NCBI GenBank assembly: GCA_002104895.1
Contig: MCFG01000306.1
Coordinates: 1-64,000 of the forward strand
DNA: 64,000 bases
Source of the DNA: Anaeromyces robustus
Lineage: Eukaryota; Neocallimastigomycota; Neocallimastigomycetes; Neocallimastigales; Neocallimastigaceae
Direction: 5' to 3'
Part shown: in pieces, positions 28,619 to 43,160 of the stretch
Layout: each line of letters begins with the position of its first letter
How positions within the stretch are numbered: the first letter of the stretch is position 1
The notes under the pieces: generated by a model
Seen by the model: only the letters and a program-made list of their open reading frames with translations
Databases searched by the model: none
What the model was told of the DNA's origin: nothing
Translations under genes and position numbers: made by a program

Positions 28619-29039
28619 TTAATGTTGAATCTTAATGAAAAAGCTATCTAAATAATTATCGATTTTTTTAGCTTTAGCGCTTAAAATTTCATCATCAATT
28701 TCATCATCATCATTGTCTTTATTATCGTCGGAATTGTCTGTATCACTTTTTTCATCATCTGTTTTATCATTATCATCATTATCATCATTATCATTATCTT
28801 TGTCAGGTTCAACAATTTCATCTAAATATGGATGGAAAACATTTTCTAAAAAGTAGTCATAATCAATTTGCATCTACATATATTTTATTAATTGTATTGT
28901 TAATTATTTTAGTATATAAAAAAAAAGGCATAAAAATATTCAAGTTAATTTATTATTAATATTTAACTTACATGACCACCTGGAGTAACAAGAAAATCAA
29001 GCTTATTTTCTTTTTCCATTGTTTTTAAACCCAACCAGT

Positions 29040-29074
<35 letters not shown>

Positions 29075-29493
29075 TAAATAATAATATATGTTATTAAAAT
29101 ATTATATAAAAAAATAATAATATTTGATATATGATATGTGATATGTGATTTATCAATAAATACTTCATTATATCCATCAGTTTTATTTAATGGTAGATTT
29201 TCTTCAAAGTCGTCGACCCAACCGAACCACTGAATAATATATATTGAAAATAATGATAAAAATAAAATTAATAAAAAGAAATAATTTATTTAATTCTAAT
29301 TTAATATGTTAAGTAATTATTCTATTATTATACAAAAAAAAAAAAAAAAAAAAAAAAAAAGATTTTTTTCTTATACATACTGGGGAAGTGGAAGGAACAA
29401 CCATATCATCATCTTCGAATCTAATCATAACAAATTTATTAAGTGAAAGCATGTTTTCTTTATATTTTGGATTCTTTTCCTATTTAATTATTA

Positions 29494-29526
<33 letters not shown>

Positions 29527-31236
29527 ATATCGTTTATATAATTTTTTTATATATTAAATATTCTTAATAAATAATAATAACTTACTTCTCTTTCATTATT
29601 AATATCAGCTAAAAAGTTTGATTTTTCTAAGTATTCGTCATAATAATCAATACTCTTTATAATTTGTATAAAAAAAAAAGTATAAGTAGATATATATTTT
29701 AATATTATTTATATATATTATTCATAATGTTGTATTTTCAGTTAATTATATTATTCTCTTTATTTTATTATTATTATTAATTATTTTATTCTTTCTTTTA
29801 TAAATACTTTGAAGTATTGAGCTTGAACCACATGAGTTTGAATAAATGAACTATAAACATTAGCTGATAATAACATTTTCATTCTTTCACAGAAATCAGA
29901 ATCATCATTGACACAACCAGGAACAGTTGAAACACCTATTTTATATAATAATTAATTTTTATTATTATTATTTATTTATTCTTTTATTTATGTATAATTT
30001 TTTTTAACTATTATTTTTTTTTTATGAACTATTCAATTTATAAATTTTTTATTATACTTAAAAATAAAAAATACTATTTACCATTATGTTGAGCACCATA
30101 TGTAATTAAATTATATACTGGTGGGTCATTACAACGTTCAACATATGCTCTTAAGAATTGACCACCCTTTTTTTTTTTTATTCATTTATTAACATATTAA
30201 TTGATATTGTTAAATTATTAAATGTATATAATATGTATTTGTATTAGTAAAATTTTAAATATATACTTGTGAAAAACCAAGAGCATTAAAGCCATTCTTT
30301 AAATGTGGATAAATATCCGAATCACGTAATTTATTACAAACAAAATCAACCTTGGTTACAAAGATAATAATATATATTTATTTATGTTTGTTATTATTAA
30401 AAAAATTTTTTTAATTAATTATTATTAATTCATTTTTTTTTATTAATAACAAATATATATAGACTTATAAATATATAATTAAATATATTTTTTTTATAAT
30501 ATAGAATTTTAAAATTTTTACATGTTCATTGACATTTCCAAAGTAAGAATTTTTTCTTTCAACTAATTCACTTTCTGAGTCAGATACATTTAAAGAATAT
30601 ATAAAGGTGTCTGGTAATAATTCTTTTAAGTTTTCCATGAATCCTCCAATACTTTTTTTATTCAAAAGAATTTTATTAAATTATATTTTGATATATAATA
30701 ATAATAATAAAGAATATATAATTATTATCATTAATTATTTTATATTTATGTTTTATTAGTATGAAACTATTTTTTTTTTTTTTTGAAAGTTTAAATATAT
30801 ATATAATAAATATCTATACCTTGCTTCATTACAACAAGTATCTCCCATTCCATGCCATATGACAACTTTTAACATAAATTTTGATAAATATATAGAAGTA
30901 TTAAAAATATTGTTATCAATATTATTATTTTATATTTATATTATTTTAAAAGTGTTTTAATAATTTACCTGGACGATATTGGGATTGTGCAACTATCGTT
31001 TTTTTAAATTTAAATTATTATAAATTATTATATATATATATTAGTATTTTATGAAGTAAATATTTAATTGAAGAGGATTTTAATATTAATAAATAAATAG
31101 AAAATTTTTATAATTATAATATGTATAAAATAAATATAGAAAAATTAAAAAAAAAAAAAAAAAAAAACTCACAAGCTTTAGAAGTTATTGCAGCCTCGAT
31201 TATGAAACTTATTAAATTAAATTTATTAAATTTCAT
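28619..31236 (-). CDS. PPT1: Palmitoyl-protein thioesterase 1
   Basis: Twelve exons on the minus strand: 31236-31173, 30992-30969, 30865-30820, 30651-30522, 30350-30267, 30166-30082, 29935-29808, 29654-29586, 29479-29381, 29229-29164, 29040-28972 and 28873-28619. They give 372 residues. The N-terminus is a signal peptide ([19 protein letters not shown]). Then come [13 protein letters not shown] (oxyanion region), the nucleophile elbow GFSQGG with Ser115, [28 protein letters not shown], the catalytic Asp in [10 protein letters not shown] (about 234), and the catalytic His in TPGGH (288). Ser and His numbering nearly equals that of human PPT1 (115 and 289). The enzyme removes S-acyl groups from proteins in the lysosome or vacuole. 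Odd feature: after [12 protein letters not shown], where the family normally ends, there is an extra Asp/Asn/Glu-rich tail of about 60 residues. Confidence 0.95.
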
Positions 31237-32219
<983 letters not shown>

Positions 32220-33188
32220 ATGAACTTAGAAAATCTTTCCCATCAATACAACCTTTTACATAATTTATTAGATAAATTAGAAGATCAATGTCAATTATGG
32301 ATAGAAAAACAAGAAATTACGAGTGCTTACGCTTCTTCCATTATTAATCTAATTAGTCAACAAAATGATGCTAAAAGTTATTTAAAAAAAAATCAAGATG
32401 AAACTGATACTTCAGTTAAATTAGGCACTTCTAATTATTCACGTAATTATATTGCAAATTTTACTTCTAATGGTACTAATGTTGTTTCATTCCTACCACC
32501 ATTAGAATTTAAAGATAATATTCATGAAGTAGATAAAAAGAATTCAGGAAATAATTTAATTATTAATGCTAATAATAGAGAAAAAAGTATGCCAGATTTT
32601 GTGAATAAGTATGATTTTGAAATTCAGGATGTACCAGCTATTATAAATTTTTTATCCTATTATCCAAATGTTATTGAAAAATTGATTGTCAAACAACAAT
32701 ATAATATAGAGCAAGCTATAAAAAATTTTAAGGAAGAAGCAGAGAATTTTAGTATAATTAAAGATATAATGGTTAAGATAAGGCATGATGCCAAAAATAG
32801 TGTACGTTTAGCTTACCGAAAAGCTATAGAAATCGATAATTCAAAATCAAAAAATGGAGGTGTAGTAGATAAAGGAGAAAAATTAATGAAAGAAAAAGTT
32901 ATTGATAAAATGAGTAGTACGGAAAAAGCTAATATACCATTAGTTGAAATGGAATTATGGATAGATAAAATAGTTACATGTTATGAGAGAGAATGTACTG
33001 TAAAGGAATATTTATTAAAACGTTTAAGAGAAGGTAGTCTCATAGAAAATTCAGATTGGGATAATTGGAATAATCGTTGGAATTCTCAAAGTAATTTAGA
33101 TTTTTCACTTGAACAAGATGTTAGAGATAAAATAAAAGCTTATAAATTAATTAAAGTTTATGAAAAAGAAAAAGAAAAAGAAATTTAA
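32220..33188 (+). CDS. Unrecognised coiled-coil protein
   Basis: An intronless frame of 322 residues (ATG in AATAAAAATG, stop TAA). Residues 1-40 form a Leu-rich coiled coil (NLLHNLLDKLEDQCQLWIEK). About 55-125 is Ser/Asn-rich linker. About 130-190 and 225-275 are helical, with a conserved-looking C-terminal piece, LVEMELWIDKIVTCYERECT, continuing to EYLLKRLREGSL. A Trp/Asn segment (DWDNWNNRWNS) and a Lys/Glu tail finish it. There is no signal peptide, membrane segment or enzyme motif. It may be a structural or complex-forming subunit. I could not place it in a family. Its promoter is shared with divergent PPT1. Confidence 0.7.
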   Translation: MNLENLSHQYNLLHNLLDKLEDQCQLWIEKQEITSAYASSIINLISQQNDAKSYLKKNQDETDTSVKLGTSNYSRNYIANFTSNGTNVVSFLPPLEFKDNIHEVDKKNSGNNLIINANNREKSMPDFVNKYDFEIQDVPAIINFLSYYPNVIEKLIVKQQYNIEQAIKNFKEEAENFSIIKDIMVKIRHDAKNSVRLAYRKAIEIDNSKSKNGGVVDKGEKLMKEKVIDKMSSTEKANIPLVEMELWIDKIVTCYERECTVKEYLLKRLREGSLIENSDWDNWNNRWNSQSNLDFSLEQDVRDKIKAYKLIKVYEKEKEKEI

Positions 33189-33974
33189 TTTTTTTTTTTT
33201 TTTTTTTACTTTTTTCTTTTTTATCTAAATTATATAGATATATAAATATATGCTCTAAAAGCTGTTGATATTTATATGTTAGAATATTTATTTATTTAAT
33301 GATTAATTTTTGTTATATATATATATATATATATATATTTTGTTTAAAATAAAAAATAAAAAATAAAAGAAAGGTTTTAGACTTATTTAATATTTTAATA
33401 AATTATAATAAAAATATTATTTTAGATTGTACCTGATATATACCAATTCTATCCATATTTTATTTATTTGCTTATATATTTAATAAATATATTATATATA
33501 TTTTTAATTGCTCATAGAATTATAAATTGTTAATTTTATATTTTTAACTTTTTTATATTTTAATTTGTAATTTAAACTTTTATATCATTAATTATTAATA
33601 TGAGTATAATATTATACTAATTTTTTTAGTAATTATATAAAGAATCAAATATTTTTACAATTAATAAAGATTAAAATTAAAACATTATATCTATTATAAA
33701 AAAAAAAAAAAAAAAAGCATATTATATATTTAAATATTATTTATAGGATAAATACACATCATTATATGTATAATTTTTGAATTTTTTTTTAAGAATAATT
33801 TATTTAATAAGATAAATAGTTAGATTTTTTAATAATTTTTTAAGAGAAATAAAATAAAATAAAATAAAAAACTTTTACAAATTATATCTTAATATATGTA
33901 ATATTTAATTATTTATTTTGGATAAAAATAAAAAAATGAAAACTTTAAAAAAAAAAAAAAATAAAATATGAAGA

Positions 33975-34005
<31 letters not shown>

Positions 34006-34546
34006 TTAATGAATATATTATTTAAATAATTTATTATTAGATGATTTTATAAATAAAATAATAATAATAATAAAAAAAAAATTCTAATAAAATTTAAAGA
34101 TAATACATAATCTGAAAAGAAAAATATATCTTTTATATATATTAATAATAATTATGTAAAGATATAATTTGTTTAAATTAAATAAAATAAAGTATACAAT
34201 TAATTTTCAATATATTTTTCATTATATATATAAATTAATCATTTAATAATTTTTTTTTCTATTTTCTATTATTATTATTATTATTATTGTAATTATATGT
34301 TATTATTATAATAACATTATTATTAACACTTCAAAACTTCTTTTTTATTATTTATTGATTTTTTATTAAATATATATTAAAAAAAATGTTATTATATTAT
34401 ATATATGTCTATATTTGTTGTTTATATGGAAGATATGTATATTTATGTTTTGTCTGTGTTATTAATTTCATTTCTATTATTAATTTATTTATTTATTTAT
34501 TTATTTTTATTTATTTATTTTATTTATTTTGACCTATTGTATTTTT
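33189..34546. other. Convergent intergenic region
   Basis: 3' flanks of the unknown gene and of MED16. A/T tracts, (AT)n at 33312-33341 and 33979-34003, and TTTA runs near 34485-34530. A frame that appears open at 34405-34620 overlaps the MED16 last exon and is not supported. Confidence 0.6.
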
Positions 34547-37500
34547 TTACCATTTTCTCCATCGACCACCACATATACAATTTCTACCATATTTTTTATA
34601 CCATGCTGCCTTTCCTCTAAAAATATAAATACCAGTACCAGAATTTGTATTTTCACCTCCAACACTAGGCATTGTTATTCTTTTATTACTTTTAGTATTT
34701 TCCTTTTTATGTTGTTTTTTATCATCATTAATAGTACTATATGGTAATATCAATGGTGAACCGCCAAATATATCAAGATGGGGGATTTCACTGAAGTGGA
34801 AACATCTTTTTTTTTTTTTTTTTTTTTTTTTAAATATATATATATATTATTGTAAAAAAAAAAAAAAATAAAATAAAATAAATTAATAAAATTTATTGTA
34901 TAATTAGTTATATTATTAATTTATTTTGTAATATAATATAATATATATATATATAATATAATTATTTATTTATTTATTTACCTTTCACATTGTCTTATGC
35001 TTACGGCTCGATGTAAAGAAGATTTTGTTAAAACATCATATTGTTTTAATAAATTATTTTCTAAAATAGAGATAATCTTAGATTTATAAGTATTATTATT
35101 GTTGAAAATATTTGGGGTAGTATTAATATTAATTTCATTTAATTCTACAATATCACTAAAGAAAGTATTTGATAAATTATTAATCTGATAATCCATTAAA
35201 TTTGAACAAATCTTTTTTGGTTCTTCTGAATTAAGATTTTCATATTTTCTATTAAGATTATCTGTACTGAAACCAACACCATAAACTTTTAAACCAACAA
35301 AATTTTGATAAATCATTCCAGAAATAAGTTCATTTATATTTTCCTTTTCTATGTAAGAAGCTTCAGGATGTGAAAAAAGTGATGTATAAGCTTCTGAAGT
35401 ATTATCACTTAAAAATATTTTTGGAATATAACTATTATAAAGTTGTTTTAAATCTTTTTTAATAAAGGATTCTAAATAAGATGGTATTGTTCCATTATAT
35501 ATAAAATTTTTTATTTGAGATATTTGGAATTCCAAATCTATTTAAATATATATATATATATATATTAAACATTAATAAGTTATAATATATTTTATTATAT
35601 TTAAAATATTATTATTTTATTTTAATATAAATATGTATATTTTATCATATGTTTATATTATTATACTATTATATCATTATATTATTTAATTTATTTACCA
35701 TCCTCTTTATTTAAAGCATTTAATTTAGTATCTATTTCATATAGCATTTTATTTAATTCATTTAAATTCATTTTATTTTTCAATAAAATGTTAGTAAATT
35801 CAGTAATATAATAATTTTCTTCTTCATAGGTTAAACCTTCATGTTCAGATACCTTTTTACCCATTGATGAATTCTGTTCATAAGAAACATATAAGTTAAT
35901 ACCATATAAATTAATATAATTAAGAATTCTTATTAACATCTTTCTAGAATTTTTAAATAATATTATTGGTAAATAATTTGGTTGATTCAAAATTTCTATT
36001 TTTGTTGTTGATTAAAAAAGTGATTTTTTTTTTTTTAAAAAATTATATATATATATTTATATTTATATAAATATTAAAAAAGGAAAAATTGAAGTAAAAA
36101 TAAAATAAAATATTAAAGATTTTAATATTTAATATATATATATATTTAATTCATATAAAACTGATATTAATTATTAACATATATATTTACCATTAATTGT
36201 TTCTTCACCATTTAAAACTTGTGTATGATTTCTTTTACGACAATTAACATTATACCATATATATAAATGTTTAAGAACGTATTTACACAATTCAATAATC
36301 CAATAGGCTAATGGAGCATTATAATGATAGCAATCTTTAAATATACATATTATTATTATTATCATTAATTATTAATTATTAATTATTAATTATTAATTAT
36401 TAATTATTAATTATTAATTATTAATTATTATTTATTATTATTATTATTTCATTATAATCTTTATTATTTATTATTATTATTGTTATAACTATCATAATAT
36501 AAAATATATACCTTTTTTAATTAGACAAAATGGTTCAAACTCTTCTTCTATTTTCAATATTGGTTTGTCTTTATTTAATTATTATTAATGATACATATAA
36601 ATTTTATTAATTAATAAAGCATATCAATAAATGTAGATTATTTATATATACATACCTAAATATTTATTAATTCTCCATGGGTATACAAAATGATTTAAAA
36701 ATGACTGCCCTATATAATTTAATTGAATAAATATATTATTATTAAAGTATTGTGTTTCTCTTGATGAAAAGCTCCTGTTTTAATTTTTTTTAATATATGA
36801 TAGATAATTTATTTGTTAAAAATAATATAAACAATAAATATATTTGTTATAGAATAGGCATTAAATATTATAAAATAAATAATTTTTTTTTTTGTATAGA
36901 ATATTCAATAATAATAGTAATCATTACTAACCTATTTAATACTAATGAAACTATAAATGTTTGTCCTTCAATTGCCATAGAAGTATTTTCATCTCTTGGG
37001 AAGTTTGATATAATATCATTATCTAATAAAGAAACATTTTTATTGTATTCATTAAAGAAACAAACCAAAAAGTCCCCAATAAGATCTAAAATAATTAAAT
37101 AATTTATTGTATATAAAATATAAAATATATGAATTGTTAAATTTTTGAATAATTATATAACTTAATATTCTTTTTTTTTAATTTATTTATTATATTAACT
37201 AAAAATATAAATGTCAATGTTTTATTTTTCATTTTTATCTCTTTTTATAAATATTTATAAATATTTATAAATATTATTATAAATAATATATATAAAAATA
37301 AAAAGATTACTAACCTTTATTTTTAAAATGTTTATTAATTTTCATTAAAAAATAAATAATATCTTCATAATCATATTTATTCAAAATTGAAACTGTTAAT
37401 TGAATTACGAGTGTATTTATTAACTTTAAGTATTGTTCTACAATAAAATATACAATTTTTGTTATTTTTATATATTTTATAAATGTATGTATAAATATTT

Positions 37501-38240
37501 ATAATATATAAATATCATTATGATATTCATAAAAAAAAATTATATAAATATATATAATTATTATTTGTGTATTATAAAGTTAAAAAAAAAAAAAAAAGAA
37601 AAAAAAAGAAAAAAAGAAAAAAAGAAATAATTTTATAAATATAATATAATATCGTTATTAATTTATTTTATATTCTTACCATCTGTATAATAATTAATAT
37701 CAAATTTTGATTCTATTTTTTTATTATTTACATCTTTATCTTCCCAACAAAGTAAAAGATCCATTAAATTATTTCCTTCTTTAATTTTAAATTTTATGTC
37801 ATTAAATGATTTTTCAAAAACAATTGAAACTGTACCATTAGGTGATAGTAAAATATCTGATGTATAATAGGTAGTATCATATTGCTCATTGAGAAAATCT
37901 ATATTTTCTGATAAAATCTCATCTTGAATATCTAATTTAATATCTGGTTTTATATCTTGATCCATAGGATCACCCTCTATTTTAACTTTCTTTTGCATAT
38001 CTTCTGATATAGAAGATTGATTAAATTTATCATTATATTTTGTATTATAATTTTTTAATGCTTCACTTAATTTGTTATCAATAACGGGTATATTATTTGA
38101 AAAAAACCAATCATAATATGTAATTGTTGTTAATGTTTCACTATTTATTTAATTTTGATATTTAAAAATATAATATTTAAATAAATATAAATAAAGATAT
38201 ATATAAATAAATATTATTATAAAATAAAAGAAAAAAAATT

Positions 38241-38295
<55 letters not shown>

Positions 38296-39267
38296 TATAA
38301 TAAAGTAATTATTAAATTAATTTATTATAATTATTATTACCAATCTCTTATTTCTGATTTTCCATTTTCATAATATATTAATAATGCACGTTTATTTAAA
38401 ACATTGGTAATAATTTTTATGATTTGTGGAAAAGTATTATTAAATTCAAATTTATTATGAAGTTTCCATGTTTTCTTTTTTTCAAAAAGAAGATCATTGA
38501 AAGAAGAAGAATTATTATTTTCCCAACCAAATCCTGATGTTAAATCCATATCATCAGTTAAATCAAATGTACATACATATCCACTAAATTCTTTATCCTT
38601 TTTTTTTTTTATATATTGATTTTTGAATTTTTTATTATATATAATATTAATGATAATATAAAATAATAAAATTAAAATAAATAAATGATAATAATAATAA
38701 TTTTTTATATTGGTATGCATTAGTTTATGATTTTCTATATTAATAAAATAATAATTATTAAAACAAATTTAAAAATGATATCTTTTATCATCTTACTTTA
38801 TTTTTATTATAAATTCCAAAAGTTAAAATTAATTTTTTCTCATTCATTAATTGCATATCAAGAAGTTTATGATTTTTAGTAATATTTTGTATTGAATCAA
38901 TTTTTAATCGTGATAACTGTTTATTGCCTATTAATTAATATGAATATGAAAATAAATTTTTATAATATAATAAAATCAAATAAATAAATGAATTTTTTAC
39001 AATATAGATATTTATATAAAACCTACTAAGTTCTCCTTCCAATGTAACATTATATAAAATAATATAATTTGATGATAAATCTGAACAATATAAAACACAT
39101 GAAAGTGTATTATCTATATATAATATTATTATATATATATATAATGAATTTTTTAAAAAAAAATATAAATATAAAGAAAAGAATTTTTTTGTTAGATTTA
39201 TCATTTATTTTAATTTTCTTAATTTTTAAATACTTATTTATATATATATATTTAGTTATTTAATTTC

Positions 39268-39307
<40 letters not shown>

Positions 39308-39484
39308 TACCACTGCCTAAATAACATGATGCTTTATGAATAATGGTATCAATATTCTTTTTTTTTGTTTTATCAAATTCTGTTAAATACATTGATTTTG
39401 ATATTCCAATATTATTCTCTTTGTTAGTTACAACTGTCAACTTTTTTATATAATATAATGAATATCGTAATAATATTATATAAA

Positions 39485-39531
<47 letters not shown>

Positions 39532-41020
39532 ATATTTAGGAGTATTTTTTTTTTTTACAATGTATTTAATGTATTTATATATATTTATTTCTATGATTGA
39601 ATATTCGTAAAAAATATTTTTTATTCCATAATTATTATTAATATATATAATTAAAACGTACTTCTCCATCATTAGATAAAAAAGCAAAACCAACTACATA
39701 TACACTTTGAATTCCTGATGCTATATTTACGTATCTACATTCACTATTTGGATCCATACTGAACTTTTATTTTTTATTTTTTAATTTTTTTTTTATTTTT
39801 TTTTTTTTTTAAAAAAAAGCGTTAATATATATTCCAAATAACTGAAATTTAATTAAAAAGATAGTTTCATGTATTATAATTACTTTGCCATTGTAATGTA
39901 TCCACGAAAAACATGTTATTGGTTTTTGCATGTCTTTTCTAAACCATAAAATCCATTTATTTATGAAATTCTTTAAATTACGTAGATGAAGTTATAAAAT
40001 TATTAAAATATAAAATTAATATTAATTGTATTAATAATAGGAATTAAAATTTTCATTATACATATATATTTATATATATAATAGATTTTAGCTTTGTATT
40101 AATTTCTTTAATTAGTAATAAAAATAAAATAGAAATTTTTCATTACTCTTGATTCCCAAATGCAAAGTACTCCATTTTTATCGATACTAACTAAATAATC
40201 TCCTTCATCACTCCAATTTAAATAAATAATTTCTGATTTATGATAATCAGAAGACTGTGCAATTCTTGAATAACCGGAAAGATCACATATTGTTTTATCT
40301 CTATTTATAAATTGTTCTAATGCAACAACTTCCTTAAATATATGTATGGAAGGTATATAATGACTATAAGGATAATTTTTTTATTTAAATAAAATAAAAA
40401 TATAAAGGTGATAGTATATATATCCAATAATTTTAAAACATATTTATAATTGTTAATACATATTATTTTATACATATTAAATTTATATATATACATATAT
40501 TTTTTGAAAAATACTTACACTTTTTTCTTATCATCAATAGTTTTTATTAAAGAAGAAACCGCCACAACATTTTGGCTTGACCAAGCTATTTGACTATCAT
40601 TTAAAAAAAATAAATAAATTATAAATATTATATAAAGTTATTTTTTTTTATTAATTTCTTATTTAGTAAAAAATGTATATTAAATTTTATAATAATAAAA
40701 AAAAAAAAAAAAATCACAAGTGTATTATTTTTTTTCCCTTTTTTTATTTATTTTTAATTTTCCTTTAAAGTTTATTTATATTTAAATATAAAAGTATCAT
40801 ATCAGGTCTATTATTTAATGAAATCATTTATCACTCAACAAAATTATAAAATTATAATTTTGGAATATTATCAATATTATTATATCCTCTTTTAATATTT
40901 TTTAATCATATACTTTTATATAAATAAAAATAAAAAAAATATTTATATTAACCTTTCTTTTAAACCATTACATAATTTATTATATAATTCATATCGTATA
41001 TTATTATCTATTGAAGGCAT
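34547..41020 (-). CDS. MED16: Mediator complex subunit 16
   Basis: Eighteen exons on the minus strand: 41020-40953, 40593-40519, 40363-40147, 39970-39884, 39763-39662, 39440-39311, 39113-39027, 38927-38797, 38597-38341, 38140-37680, 37437-37315, 37085-36932, 36774-36656, 36568-36512, 36334-36191, 35995-35699, 35537-34982 and 34805-34547. Total 3324 bases, 1107 residues. The N-terminal half is a WD40-type propeller: IAWSSQNVVAVSS, then YLVSIDKNGVLCIWESR, VYVVGFAFLSNDGE and DILLSPNGTVSIVFE. The C-terminus carries the family's zinc-type signature C1020-x2-C1023 (QCERC) and, after a linker, W..KYGRNCICGGRWRKW. MED16 (Sin4 in yeast) sits in the Mediator tail and links activators to RNA polymerase II. 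Exons 14 (57 nt) and 2 (75 nt) are small. The C-terminal motif makes the assignment firm. Confidence 0.9.
36362..36430. repeat. (ATTAATT)n heptamer array in MED16 intron 14
   Basis: About nine near-perfect heptamers within the intron between exons 14 and 15. Confidence 0.8.
38240..38296. repeat. (AAT)n in MED16 intron 9
   Basis: About 17 AAT triplets within the intron between exons 9 and 10 of MED16. Confidence 0.85.
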
Positions 41021-41218
41021 TGATAAAAAAACTTTCTATTATTATTATAAAATGATTTTTAACAAGTTTTTTTTTAGTTAATAATAATAATAATAATTAA
41101 ATAAGAAAAAATTTAAAAAAATAAAATAAAATAAAAAATTTTATTATGTAAATAATAATTATTTATTTACTTATTTATATATTTATTTATTTACTTATTT
41201 ATATATTTAGTTACTTAC

Positions 41219-41249
<31 letters not shown>

Positions 41250-41429
41250 TTTCTTTATTTCTTTATTTATTTATATTTTTAAGTTAAATAATTATTTTAA
41301 TAAATAATATTTATTTATTTTATTAAATATTGTTTTTATCCATAAATTATCAAATATTTTATTTTTTAAATATAATTTTTTTTTATATTATTAATTTAAA
41401 AATTTAAAAATAATTATAAAACAGATAAT
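41021..41429. promoter_or_regulatory. Shared divergent promoter region MED16 / TBCB
   Basis: The 409 bases between two start codons that point away from each other must hold both promoters. About 41158-41276 is an ATTT-type array with ACTT and GTTA variants. No TATA box can be told from the background. Confidence 0.5.
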
Positions 41430-43160
41430 ATGATTTCTATTCAAAATCATGATGGTATACTTTCCGTTGAAAGTAAATCAATTGTTACTTTATTTGTTAC
41501 TTGTGAAAGTACTTCTTCTGAAAGAAGATTTAACAGAGATATTACTATTGGAGCTTTAAAAGTAAAAAATTATTTTAATAATAATTTAAAAAAAAAAACT
41601 AATTCTAAAATTCTTATAGAAATATGTTTAAATAATAATTAAAGTGTTATTAATTAAAAATACTTAAAAGTACTAAAAAATAGAATAATTGGAATTGAAT
41701 ATGAATTTTGAAATATAATAAATAATTTTTAATTTCAGTTAACAAATTATCAAGAATTTATAGAATCAGTAAAAAAAAATACAGAAACATAAAAAACATC
41801 TTTCATTTATATACATATCTATATATCTATATATATTATATAAATTTCAAAATAATCTTATGTTAAAATTTGAAATTTCATATTAATTATCTTAATCAAT
41901 TATTTTATATATATTCATATATAAAATTATTTATATATATATAGGAAAGACTTGAACCAATTACTGGTATTCCAATTGCTACTATGCAAATCAAATTATA
42001 TGATAAAAATGATCAATTTGTTTGTATTTTAGGAGATAATAATAAAAAACTTGGTTTTTATTCTGTTATGGATTATGGAAGACTTCAAGTAAATTTATCT
42101 TAAAAAAATTTTTTTATAAATATATACATTTTTATAAATATATAAAAAGTTTAAATTTTAATATTAATTCTTTCTATAATATAAAAAAAATTATATATTA
42201 CAATTTGAATATTTTAAGGTTGAAGATTTAAATCCTTACAGAATTAAAAATGAATGGACTGATACTTCACAAGTAAAAAAATTTGAAATTTCAGAAGAAG
42301 AATATAATAAAAGAAATGGTATTTAAAATTTTATTTATAGTTAAAATTAAATAAATAAAAAAATAATGGATTTTTATAATAATATGTAATAATATTATAT
42401 ATATATTATATCTATACACTATATATATAAATATTTTTTTTAAAAAAAAAAAAAAAGACTCAGTTAGACACTTTTTACAAAAGAATAAATTAGGTCAATA
42501 TTCTGAAGAAAATCAACGTCATTTAGAAAAAGAAAATGACCCAGAAGGTTATTTTGAAGAAGCTCAACAGATTAAGGTTGGTGACCGTTGTGAAGTTAAT
42601 GCTGAATCAAAAACTGGAATGCCAAAAAGAGGAACTGTTAAATATGTTGGTAAGTTAAAGAATATATAAGATAAATTTATCAATTATTATAATTATTATA
42701 AAATAATAAAATAATTTATAATATTATGTAATACCATTTTCTAAATTCTATATATTAAATTTATATTGATATTAATATTTTATTTATATTTCTAATTTTT
42801 TCTTTATATATATATATATATATCATTTATAATTAATAATTTATATAAAAATAGGTAAAACTGATTTTAAACCAGGTTACTGGATTGGTATTGCTTATGA
42901 TGAACCACAAGGCAAACATGATGGAACGTAAGTATAATAATAATAAAAATTTTGTAAATCTTAATATATCTTTACATAAAATATATATATGTATTAAAAT
43001 TATTTCAATTTATTTAATTGACACAATTAGTGTTAAAGGAAAATCATACTTCAAATGTTTACCAAAATATGGTGTATTTGTTAGACCAAATAAAGTTACC
43101 GTCGGTGATTTCCCAGAAGAAGATTTAGACTTTGATGATGATGATTTAGATGAACTTTAA
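41430..43160 (+). CDS. TBCB: Tubulin-folding cofactor B
   Basis: Six exons: 41430-41561, 41945-42088, 42219-42318, 42458-42649, 42855-42927 and 43031-43160; 256 residues. The N-terminal ubiquitin-like domain (about 14-95) includes [20 protein letters not shown] and [14 protein letters not shown] short coiled linker follows (about 120-160). The CAP-Gly domain (about 165-245) has [23 protein letters not shown], the tubulin-tail-binding motif GKHDG (209-213) and KYGVFVRP. The end is [21 protein letters not shown], very like the animal TBCB end. The protein takes alpha-tubulin from the CCT chaperonin and, with TBCE, handles alpha-tubulin folding and dimer turnover. Anaerobic gut fungi swim with flagella, so tubulin supply matters. 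An optional 30-nt exon may lie in intron 1 (see findings). Confidence 0.95.

Noticed and set aside
34405-34747. Plus-strand frames at the MED16 3' end
   Set aside because: They run opposite the last MED16 exon, which carries the conserved CxCGG end; the plus frames show only hydrophobic strings.
36797-37102. Plus-strand frame of 101 residues
   Set aside because: It is antisense to MED16 exon 12, whose splice phases and protein sequence fit the gene model.
38935-39693. Small frames in the 38.9-39.7 kb region treated as separate genes
   Set aside because: Plus-strand ones are antisense to MED16 exons; minus-strand ones are MED16 exons read on into introns.
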